DNA of 64,000 nucleotides from Polytrichum commune (taxonomy: Eukaryota > Streptophyta > Polytrichopsida > Polytrichales > Polytrichaceae). The translations under genes and the position numbers were made by a program. Below are positions 22,166-32,486 of the stretch, piece by piece (position 1 is the stretch's first letter; every line of letters starts with the position of its first letter). Below the pieces are notes generated by a model. The model ran no database searches. It was not told the DNA's origin and was given only the letters and a program-made list of their open reading frames with translations. The stretch spans positions 64,882,533 through 64,946,532 of the forward strand of contig OX485804.1 in the NCBI GenBank assembly GCA_950295325.1. Direction: 5' to 3'.

Positions 22166-23787
22166 TGTGAGCCCAAAATCGTGCCCACATGTAGTGATTA
22201 ACTCTTCGAACCCAATTTTTGTTTGACTTTGATGTGTTATGTTTATTCACAAAACATAAAAAGAGTGAAGTGTGGTGTGGATTTAAGTTTAGGCATTAGA
22301 ATGTGTTGTGTGATTATTTCAAGGTTGAATTCAATAAGAGTATGCCTTGATAATGTGAGTAGGGGGTAAGGTGAAGCAAGGTGAGCTCCGCAGGTTAAAT
22401 GCCCACTTTTGGATCCACCTTGGTAGTTTAGGAAGAAGGAAGCTTGGTGGATGGGGATTAGTCCCTACTTTGGAGGAGAAGGTTAAAGGATTGTGATTGG
22501 GGGTGCTAATCCTCTCACCCTATCCTCACCTCTCTCTCCCTCTCTCCCTCTTTGCTACTTAAGGTGTTTTCTCTCTCATTTTCCTCTCTCTCCATCAAGT
22601 GCTCTCAAGGGAGCAAGCTCTTAAGAGCTTGAGCCACGTGGGTGGGTTATTAGTTTTTAGTGAAGGTAGTTAGTTAAGCTCTCTCTCTCAATGCCTTCCA
22701 AGTGGGGGAGCTCTTAGAGTTTAAGATTGGACGTGTTGATTAGTTAGTAGTTAGTGAAATTAGCGTATTAGATTAGTTCATTACTTAGGAGCAAGGAAAA
22801 GGAAAGAAGGAGAAAGACTTAGAAAACATGTGATTAGGGAATGAGAGGGTTTGTATTAAGGTGCAACTAGTAGCTGGGTTACCCATTCGGGTATTGTAAC
22901 TCCATGGACTTAGACTGCAACTGGCTGCTGGTGGGTTAGACCACACCGAGACTGTGGCAGACTGCAGCTGGGCTGCTGGTGGGTTAGACCACACCGAGAC
23001 CGTGGCGACTGCAGCTGGGCTGCTGGTGGGTACCACACCAAGACTGTGGCAGACTACAGCTGGGCTGCTGGTGGGTTAGACCACACCGAGACCGTGGCGA
23101 CTGCAGCTAGGCTGCTGGTGGGTTAGACCACACCGAGACCGTGGCGACTGCAGCTGGGCTGCTGGTGGGTTAAACCACACCGAGACCGTGGCAGACTGCA
23201 GCTGGGCTGCTGGGGGTTAGACCACACCGAGACCGTGGCAGACTACAGCCGCAAGGCTTAGCAACAAATCATTTTAGACCATCTAGGGGTTAGCAAGGCT
23301 AGTTCAATTAGGAAGTGTTAGCACATAAAACAAAAAACTAAATCACATTAGGCCACTTTAGGGGTGGCTAAATAGTTAGATTCATTGGGCTAGTTGGTAC
23401 CACGTGTGGGTTGTATGAGTTTGTTTAACCATTGATAAAAGTGTTTTTCAACACTTGCACCGATCGGTCAAAATAACTCACTTGCATTATTAATGGAGAA
23501 TGTGGAGGACTCTTGCAATGGCAAGAGAAATGGGGTGAAGATCAAGAGAGTGAGGGGAATGTCCGTAAGGGCATGTGCGGCTAAAGCCGTGGGTTGGACC
23601 CTTGAGAAAGCCAACTCTAGCACGAGCCAAGAGGCCAACATTAATAAAGCACAATGAGTGAGACAATATGCGTTCATTTGAACATGAAAATTACCTTGCA
23701 CATGGTTCAATATTGTAATAGATAAATGTGATTCTCAAAGTCATCACCCGGACTAGGACGCTAAAGGGTGGTGGATTTGGCCTCACA
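22166..23787. mobile_element. Solo LTR, copy B
   Basis: A 1,622-bp TGTGAG...CTCACA unit with target duplication GTTCT (22,161-22,165 and 23,788-23,792), inserted in LINE copy B. It aligns with solo LTR A apart from the central minisatellite. It contains the 55-codon ORF 23,493-23,657. Confidence 0.8.
22900..23250. repeat. 47-bp minisatellite in solo LTR B
   Basis: About seven tandem units combining GCAGCTGGGCTGCTGGTGGG and TTAGACCACACCGAGACCGT plus a short spacer, with small length changes between units. It replaces, at the same position, the unrelated 44-bp repeat of solo LTR A. Confidence 0.88.
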
Positions 23788-24959
23788 GTTCTACTATTCC
23801 GGATGAGCTTCGATTATGTCGTGATAGTGTGGCAAGTTGTATTGTGTAAGTTGTGTTGGGCATGTAAGCAGCGAGGAGTAATATGATTGTAAGATTTGGT
23901 AGGACTTTATTGATATGTTTAATGTAGATGAGTGGAGTGTTTGGTAGTTGTTGTTGGGGTTGCGTTTTTTTGGTTTCTTCTTCGGTGACATATCTTTGAG
24001 TTAGTCAAAGTATTTCGGTGGCAAAGTCTTGTGGGGTTGGTTGGAGGAAGCCGGCCATATGATGTGTTTTATTTTGTGCAAATCTCTCCCATAGCCACTA
24101 GAGTTTATGAGTGGGATGAAGACAATGTACGCTCCTATGTGGTCATATATGTGTGCAGCAAGTCTTTGGATTTCGATAGTTCGTTGAGATATGTAGATGT
24201 CTTTGGCATGGTTGCATTCTTTGATCCTCAAGGTTAAGTGTACAACTTCTATAGGGCATCTGATGAATCTCCAATCTTTGGATTGAGAGAAATTGATGCA
24301 TGAGTCATAGGTAGTTGGTATGTTTTTATTGTATGTGTCTTGCAAAAGTGTATGAAGTAGGAATATGTTATGGTGGAAGGTGATGTTGTTTGTGTGGAGA
24401 AGTTGGGATTCTCCTACCCACCAAGTAGGGGCACTGGTAGTATTTTAAAAATGACGTGTAATAAAATATAGGGTATTTAATATTCATTCGAGTTGAACTT
24501 TTGAAGAATACTATATAAAATATAGGGGGCGAATTAATGTTGGAAACCTCTTATAAAAAATATCATGCAATATAACATGTGTAATTTTATTTTATTTTTA
24601 ATTAAAAAATAGCCTTCAATAAGGGTATCCTAAGTCAAACACTATGTAGGCTCAAATCGGATGGATGAAATTTGCTTTTATCTAGTTTATTTTTGTAGAT
24701 GCATTGTGGTTTTAAGGTTTTGGGTGAGCCAAGGGGGTCGGTTGTCTCAGTGAAGCAGAAAGTAAGGGACCACATTTTGCTTCATCAAAGAAGATGGAGG
24801 GCTCGATTTTATTCCATGCAGGTTTCTCTTCATTCAAGATACTTTGAAGTGCATTATGTTTAAACGTTGACACAAAGGGGTATATTTGAGAAAATATTTG
24901 ATGTTTGAAATTCTTTTGTAAATGTTGCACAAACTCTTGTGATCTTGCAAATGTTGGAC

Positions 24960-27370
24960 AATTGTGTTTCTTAACACACTAAATTTTAAGGTTGCACTCT
25001 ACTTGCATTCTCCATTAAAGTCTTGTTGCTATAATTAATTTCTATTGTGTGCTCTTTTTGCCACACCACAACAATGCAATGCCATTGTTCAAATGACAAT
25101 TGACAATGCACCCCTTCCCCCTTGGGTAAAAATTAAAGGATGTCAAAAAATTATAAGAAAAATGGGATTTAATATTGAATGCATTCTAGATTTATAATTA
25201 CCAATAGGGTATTGAAATTGTAAGCTCAATATAGATTTTTTTCCTACTTTAACGACTCCTACTATTCTTATTCCCAAAGATAATACCCCCCTTGAAAATA
25301 AGTGGTTATCACAGGTGTCTACACAAATTTACTATGAGTGCCCCCCCCCCCCGCACGGGCCTACCCATTTGGTGGTGATTGGGATTGTGTTACATTGGCA
25401 TAGTTAGGATTTCTTGATGGCTTGAGCTCCCCATTTATATCTGCATGAGGTGGTTTTTGTGCATGTGATGAGATGTATTTGTTTTCCGACGTATTGATTG
25501 TCATTATTGGTGTTTAGAGCATGCATTGGTTCTTGGGGTGGGGGTGTGGCTATTGGTTGTATTGGGATTGGGAATAGGATTTTAGCTCGTTGTAAGGCTT
25601 CTTTGGTCAATTTTGGGGAGGCATTTAATTTGATTTTGGGAGATGGTGGTGATGCTACACATGTGGAGTTTGTTGAGGTATTTAATGGCATGTTTTTTGT
25701 TGTCTTGAGAGAGTAAAGCATATTGAGGTGCATGTTTCCATGCGAGTTTGAGAGGGATTTGTTGTATTGGAAAATCTTTATTGATGGTATTTATGAATAT
25801 GTTCATATACTCGTTCTAGTAAAAACATGGCGCGAGCGAAAGGTGATCATGAGCATGCTCGATAGCAAAGTTTAGAGAGGTGTTGGAACCCTCTGTATTT
25901 AGCAGTGATGTGTTTGGCTAATCCTTGGTAGATTAATTGTACTTGTCTTAGATCGTTAAGTGCGAATAATAATTATTTGCCTATGCAATGTATGTAGTCC
26001 GGTTAAAGGGACATCGCGTTGATGTTGAAGTCCTCAATGGAGATATGGGTGAGAATATATGTTGTACTTTGGGGGATGTTGCACATATCTTTGGTGAATT
26101 TGCTAAGAAGTTTGTCCAATTTCCGGATGTCTGGTTTGGAGAAGGGGACTGCATAGTAGGCATAAGCTATACCTAGTTTGGATGGTGGTGTTAAGGATAT
26201 GGATTTTTTGTTTAATGATGGAAAATGATGTTATGAGTTGTTTGTTTGGTTTTTTAGTTTTTTTGCATTGTTATGCACGTTTGCAATTTTCATTTGATTG
26301 AGGGGACAAGATGTATGCCCGGGTCTTCATTTTGGAATAGGGTGAAGAAAGGCTTCTATTTTTGTAGGATATTTTGGACATGTATATAAGCTTTGAATAC
26401 ATATGGTTTGAATTTAGATTTGTTGGGACTTCTAGTGTTGGTGAATTTGGTTAGTTACTATTTTTTGATCGTCCATGAAACATGTTGCAGTCCATCAAAG
26501 TGGTTTGCCTTCACTTTACACTAAGTTTGAGGGTGCATTAATTGCAATATTGGATTTCTATTTCCCACAATATGACCTTTGAATGATTTTCAAGGGCCCT
26601 TAGATTTAATGGTCACGGGTCTTGGTCCATATATAAAGCGGCACTAAGAATCGCATTGATAATAAGTTGTATTGATCGAACACTACAATCCCATGACAAC
26701 CATGCAAGGAAACATGTGGTCAAGTGGACAAAAACGTGATGATTGAGCCTTAGGGCCGCTTTACACCTACAGGCCAAGCCAATTCCCTTGAGGTCGTTCG
26801 CATGAAATTTTTGCCCCTTTTGGGTTGGAGGCCAGCCTCAACTACACATTATAATAAGAGTATAATGAGGGCCAATTTTTCCATATATAAAGGTCTTAGG
26901 AAAAAGAAGTTAGGGCCATTCAATAAATCTAGCATAATCCAACGGATCTAGCATAATCTAGCATAGAGTTGTTCATATTTCCACATAATCCAGTGGATAT
27001 AGTTCGTTGAAAAAACTGTATTTGTTTAAAAAATGGTTTTTTTATTGAAATGTGACATTGGCCGTGCATTTTGGGTGCACCCAATTCAATGAGCTCGGGC
27101 CGTGTCATACCATGCATTTTTGAATAAAAATTTCATACCACCAAATCGGCTCGGCCTCTAGGTGTAAAGGGGTTGGGGCCAATTACAACCTTTTGACCAA
27201 TCACAAGTGAGGATTTCAAGCCTCTTACACAACGAATTGGCCCGGCCTCTAGGTGTAAATCGGGCCTTAGAACCAATTGGTATTATCCCAGGTCCAGGAA
27301 GGGAAAATGAAGAAAAGACCACTTGCTGCGAGAAGCAGGTCCTATGTCACAAAGTTGTGAATTATTATTA
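24960..27370. repeat. Direct segmental duplicate of 6,762-14,740
   Basis: The sequence parallels 6,762-7,366 plus 13,386-14,740 in the same orientation and includes LINE frames on the minus strand (25,404-25,733). It lacks the gypsy element, whose empty site is at about 25,556-25,575. It has a MITE at 26,753-27,266 that the other copy lacks. Confidence 0.85.
26753..27266. mobile_element. Tourist/Harbinger-type MITE
   Basis: A 514-bp element with ends GGGCCGCTTTACACCTA... and ...TAGGTGTAAATCGGGCC, flanked by TTA (26,750-26,752 and 27,267-27,269). The duplicate locus at about 14,635-14,645 keeps the single TTA, which proves the insertion. The TTTACAC core near the end is shared with the Harbinger at 1825-5505. 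Confidence 0.88.
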
Positions 27371-27808
27371 GAAGATGTTTGCCATGGGTTTCTGTCCATA
27401 TGTAGACTCCGAGCATGTGAGCATATTGTGGGCGACCTGTTCTCATAGCTTAAGTATTTCTAAATTGCCCTGAAGCTTCCAAGCATGGTTCTGATCCTGG
27501 TGGATCATCTCATGTAACACACAACCTTTCTGCCGATAAGTTTCTACAAGAATGAATATTGTGAAGTTCACATGTTGAGGTGGTATAAACTGGTGCAGGG
27601 AGCCAAAGTGCAAAAGAAAGTAACCAACAGCTATGGATGTGGTATGTTCCACAAGGGCGAAGATGATGAGCACTATCTGTAGTTGCATTAACTTAACTTA
27701 TAGGCAAGAATTTGGGGTGTCTGACAAGGCAAGAGAAGCTGAGACATGATCCTGGAACAAGAGGAAAGGAAGACGAGTGGGAGGAGAGGAGAAGCAACAT
27801 GGTAGAAT

Positions 27809-27887
27809 GTCCCATATGGGCTGCACAGAGGAAGGGCTTGGACAAGATACATAAAGGAGAGGGTTACGGCTGGAGAGGCATACCTTT
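27809..27887 (+). promoter_or_regulatory. U2 snRNA promoter and first 8 nt, cut from its gene
   Basis: GTCCCATATGG at 27,809-27,819 matches the plant snRNA upstream sequence element (RTCCCACATCG) at 9 of 11 positions. CATAAA at 27,850-27,855 is TATA-like and lies 30 bp before the U2 start ATACCTTT (27,880-27,887). A spacing of about 30 bp between the two elements is close to the Pol II class of plant snRNA promoters. The copia LTR begins at 27,888, so this promoter now reads into the retrotransposon. Confidence 0.75.
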
Positions 27888-28355
27888 TGTTAGAGAAATG
27901 AAGAAAGACAATCTGATGTATTTAAAGTAGAACAACCAGATGAGGCTTAAGGTGGAACAGCCATATGAGACTTAAGGGGAAAAGCCACATGAGGACTTAG
28001 GGTGGATATCCTTAGTCCAGGGTATAGGAAGATAAATAGACCCTGGTCCTTAATCAGGGTATTAAGTAGTTAACTAAGAACTATAAGCCCCGGGTATCCC
28101 GAGGGTATCAGAGCTCAAGTAACACTAAGTACTATTAGACTCGGATATCCCGAGGGTACCAACAAGTGCATCAACCTGGTTAGGTATGGCCAGCACGTAG
28201 GTGTACACAGATGGAGACACCTGGCACAAATATATTATTTTATTATTTTTATACTTACAAATACCCTCTCCTACCATATCCGGTAGAGTTAGAGATTTAC
28301 ACCTACATACTGTCCAAAAGTCCATTCATCCATCTGTATTCATTCTCTCACAACA
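27888..28355 (+). repeat. 5' LTR of copia element
   Basis: 468 bp; contains 25 bp absent from the 3' LTR near 27,923-27,950. Immediately inside, the sequence CCTTATCAGCACG has only a short TATCAG match to an initiator-Met tRNA complement, so the primer-binding site is uncertain. Confidence 0.93.
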
Positions 28356-28924
28356 CCTTATCAGCACGCTCCTGGCCTTACCATTTTTCTGTCCATAGAG
28401 TTCTTTCCTCTCTCACAGATTTTTCATGTCATCCGTTCTCTCATGTACAGAATCTGTTAGATACTGTTGAAAGGAAACCGAGTGAACACTTGAGAGAATT
28501 TTGTAGCATTTCACAACATATCTTTTGCACATAGACACTATAGCTTGTAACTTCTCACATACACTTCAGGAGGTCTAATTTAGATTAGAGATTACTGAAT
28601 TCTACCTTCTGAACTGTTATGCTGTCAAATTTTATGTAGGAAAATTCTGTCTTTTTCCCAAAACTAGAAAAGTTATGCTGCCCAAATTTTTTTAGGAAAA
28701 CCTTCCGAAATCATCCATAGGAACACTAGACTGTCAAAATCTACTTAGGATTTTCCTTCCCTCCGACATACTACCGTTACTCTGTCCAAAACTTTCAAAT
28801 ACCCTGGCGCCTCATAAACCTGCACCTGACTCCTGGAGCACCAATTTACGTCAACTCCAAGTAGCATCCTTCATTAGGGGCAGACCTCTTAACCAAACTC
28901 ATATTTGTTTTGCTGTTTTGCTTG

Positions 28925-29130
28925 ACTGTTTTTTTTTCAAATATATATATATATATATATATATTCCTATTTATACTAACTGTTATATATATTATATCTA
29001 TATATAATCTTTTATATTACTAACTTATATATATATACATATATATATAGTCTTTTACAAGTATATATATTATTTGTTTTGAATTCTGTTCATATATAAA
29101 TATATATTGTCTATATAGATATATGCAACA
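28925..29130. repeat. AT microsatellite-rich leader
   Basis: (TA)n tracts and TATATA-rich sequence in the copia leader just before the MULE insertion. No coding potential. Confidence 0.8.
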
Positions 29131-29142
29131 TGATTAAATATA

Positions 29143-30361
29143 GGGGATCGCTATTTCCACACCTTTTTTGGCTAGATTCACACCTTTTTGCCGGTTCGGT
29201 TGCCGTGTCACTGAGGCGCTATACATGAGATTCTTCATGATGCATCCGGACCGTTGATCCACCAAGGGCCATCCAAGGGCCTCAATGATCCTAGGTGGCG
29301 ATGGGGTGGGGGGCGGGGGTGGTGCTTGCCACCAAGGCGGGGTGGGGCCGTGAGCCTCATGTCTTTTTTGGGGAGGCCGGATTTAGGGTGGTGTCGGGCC
29401 AAGTGGCTAGGCGGGCCCAGTGGCTAGGCCTACTTATTATATAACTAGTTGGTTAGCCTTACTCTACTTACTAAATGACTAGTTGGTTAGCCTTACTCTA
29501 CTTACTAAATGACTAGTTGGTTACCCTTACTCTACTTATTAAATAACTAATTGGTTAGCCTTATTCTACTTATGGTCACTCTTCTTAATTGGACATGTAT
29601 ATTTGAGTGGTATATGTGCAAGTCTTGAAGTTAAGCTTTGATGCGTTAAAGTATTGGAGAGGCTTACCAACTAGTTATTTAGTAAGTAGAGTAAGGGTAA
29701 CCAACTACACTAAATAGGTAGATTAGTGTTGGAAACACTAATAGTCGATGAAAACGCTAAATGTAAATTGTCTCTATAGTGTTAGAACACTAAATGTCAA
29801 CTCTAACACTATTTGTACCAAGTAGTAACTTTAAATATTTATATGAGCGCATTTATTGTTAGATGATATTTTGTAAATCTTGGAATGAAGAATTGAAGGA
29901 AGAAGAATATGAGAACCTCGTAAAAGATATAATTTGTTCAAACCCTATTCAAACACTAATTGTAATATCAGTTGAAAATTAGTGTTTTAGGTAACTATTG
30001 CATCTAACACTAATCTTCATCTAACACTAATCTACTTATTTAGTGTAGTTATTTAGTAAGTAGAGTAAGGGTAACCAACTAGTTATATAATAAGTAGGCC
30101 TAGCCACTGGGCCCACCTAGCCACTAGGCCCGACACCACCCTAAATCCGGCCTCCCCAAAAAAGACATGAGGCCCACGGCCCCACCCCCGCCCCCCACCC
30201 CACTGCCACCTAGGATCATTGAGGCCCTTGGATGTGCCTTGGTGGATCAACGGTCCGGATGCACCATGAAGAATCTCATGTATAGCGCCTCAGTGACACG
30301 ACAACCGAACCGGCAAAAAGGTGTGAATCTAGCCAAAAAAGGTGTGGAAATAGCGATCCCC
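29143..30361. mobile_element. MULE-like element with long TIRs, inside copia
   Basis: A 1,219-bp element with ends GGGGATCGCTATTTCCACAC and its reverse complement. The terminal inverted repeats run about 300 bp with few mismatches and one indel of about 20 bp. TAAATATA flanks both sides (29,135-29,142 and 30,362-30,369), an 8-bp target duplication. Long TIRs suggest Mutator-like; the 8-bp duplication also allows hAT. It has no transposase. Inside are four 34-bp tandem units (about 29,440-29,575) and a nested MITE. The whole could fold into a long hairpin. Confidence 0.85.
29705..30048. mobile_element. CTACACTAAAT-family MITE nested in MULE-like element
   Basis: A 344-bp element with ends CTACACTAAATAGGTAGATT and the reverse complement CTACACTAAATAAGTAGATT. 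The same flank TAGTAAGTAGAGTAAGGGTA occurs on both sides, apparently from the tandem units of the host element. Confidence 0.7.
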
Positions 30362-30885
30362 TAAATATAAACACTGTAAGTATTCTGACTTATACCCTAT
30401 TTATATTATCCTTTCCTTCATACAAATATATCTATTATTTGTATAGACTAACCTGTTTTCAGATATAATCCTTGTATTATACTGAAATTCTATGTTATGT
30501 TTCTAACCATCTATTCCCTGCTCATATTTTCATTGTTGAAAACATGTAAGTCTTCTTCAGACCCCCCCCCCCATCCATTTTTTTAACTGTCTTATTTCTG
30601 TTTGTAATTCCATTTTGTAAAAATGTACACCTGTTCATAAACATGTTTTCTGTTTTTATTCCCTGTTTGCCATCAGAATATATATATTATATACATATAT
30701 ACTATAAATAAATAAATTGTTTGTCTAAATACATAATATATTCTGTATATATATTATGTCTTATATACATTCTGTTTTGTATATATCCTGTATGTTCTGT
30801 TGGTGTATTTCTGTCCATAATCAGTAGATATTATACTGAAATATTACCTAATTAATCAACCCCTCTCTGATACACATCTTAAGTC

Positions 30886-32486
30886 ATGACAAAATCTAGA
30901 CTTTAGAACCTCCTCTTCTCACCCTTAAAATCAGACGGTTCAAACTTTCTGGAATGGCTAAACGATGCTAGAACCGTATTATGTGCTGAAGATTTAGCAA
31001 AAACCCTTACACATACCCCACCAGCTCCTTTACAATCCACTTCTGCCGAAGAAACTAACGAAGTTCCTCATGTTCCCGAGGTACCTGAGGTATCTAAATG
31101 GCAGGCATTAGCATTACTACGGCGACACATGGACCAGGCCCTGCGACTTCAATACTTGGAGGTGGACGATCCAGCGGACCTCTGGACCCAGCTTCAAACG
31201 CGCTTCGATCATCAGCAGACCCTATTCCTACCTCAAGCTCGTACGGATTGGGCGAACTTACGCGTTCTAGACTTCCCAGACTTTGCCACCTTCAACTCCG
31301 AGCTTCATCGCATCGTGGCGCAACTTCGACTGTGCGGCCAACGGGTCACTGAAGCAGAAATGGTGGAGAAGACCATGTCCACATTTCCCCCAGCTACAAC
31401 AATTTTATCCCAGCAATACCGAAATATGAAGTTCAAGAAACACGCCAACCTCATGTCCCACCTGCTGTTAGCGGAGAAACACCAGCAGCTGCTGCTCCGG
31501 AATGCTAAATCCCGCCCTGCTCGTGAAGTCCACACAACCACTACTGCTGTACCTGCTGTTGGGGTGGAGACCTATGCAGCTGAAGCATCTAGAAGGCCTC
31601 CCAAAGGTTCTTACCGGAAAACTTATCCCTCTCACCCTGCAAGAGAGACGCGAGCCTATGGCAAGAGTGATGCGCATAAGGGATATGGCAAGAGAGACAT
31701 GAATGTGAGGAGAGATCAACCTAGGCCCCGACCCCAACCCTATAAACCTAGGACCGATCAAACTAGACAATTTCAAGGTATTGTCATAAATGTGGGCGTA
31801 AAGGTCATTTCGCTAAGGATTGTAGGGCCCCACCATACCTGGTTAATATGTATAGGGAATTACATCAGCTTCGTAATCAACCCCGTCAAACATACAATTT
31901 CGAGAACCCCCAATCCCTTTCAAACAGCGAAGACCTCGAAAACTATATGACTATCTACGAGACGCACTCATTAAAACCAAATGAGGCTCTCCTAGATAGT
32001 GCATCAACCCACACTATCCTCACAGACCCCAAATTTTTCCATTTCAGAGGAAATGATGAAACCTGGCAGCATTGTAAAATCATAACAATGGCCGGAAGCC
32101 GAAATATCAGATTTCGGGAGGGCCGGGCAACGGTGATATTGCCCGGGGGATTCCCCCTCAATAGCCCCAGAGCAATGTACGCCCCAGACGCCCCGAGGAG
32201 CCTGATCAGCTATCGGGATCTGAGGGCCAGGAATATCCACGTTTCTACTGCGGTAGAAAATGATGAAGAGGTTCTGGAGCTCAGGCAAGGGCTGACGATC
32301 CTTGCCACCGCGAGAGCGGGAGACGGCGGCCTATACAAGATTATCATAAATTCCCTTGACAATGTGAGCCCCATCTCCCTGATAGATGAGGAAGAGGTGT
32401 GCATGGCTGCTTGGGCTGGAGATCCTGAAGCAATACGCCGCAACCTGGCGCAGGGAATATCTATAGATACTAAAGCCAAGCCCTGA
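30886..32486 (+). pseudogene. Copia gag and protease region, disrupted
   Basis: From ATG 30,886 the gag frame meets a TAG at codon 7 and then runs open to about 31,770. It holds a UBN2/retrotran-gag-like capsid segment (for example LWTQLQTRFDHQQ). A frameshift precedes the zinc knuckle at about 31,778-31,822 (CHKCGRKGHFAKDC). The next frame (31,848-32,486) carries a protease-like LLDSASTHTIL active site and a pre-integrase segment. Disruptions are few, consistent with a recent element. Confidence 0.88.

Larger units (their letters stand above)
19911..24420 (-). mobile_element. LINE remnant, copy B, with inserts
   Basis: Minus-strand non-LTR sequence interrupted by a MULE-type MITE (21,670-22,078) and solo LTR B (22,166-23,787). 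It holds broken frames at 23,794-24,345 and an RNase H-like plus zinc-binding C-terminal region (20,200-20,871). The stretch 19,911-20,165 matches 6,510-6,760, placing it near the LINE 3' end. Confidence 0.6.

Noticed and set aside
22900-23250. Regular repeats that could suggest a CRISPR-like array
   Set aside because: Units are contiguous with no unique spacers; it is a minisatellite within a plant solo LTR.
31305-32479. Several minus-strand ORFs of 60-100 codons
   Set aside because: They are shadows of copia gag-pol on the opposite strand.
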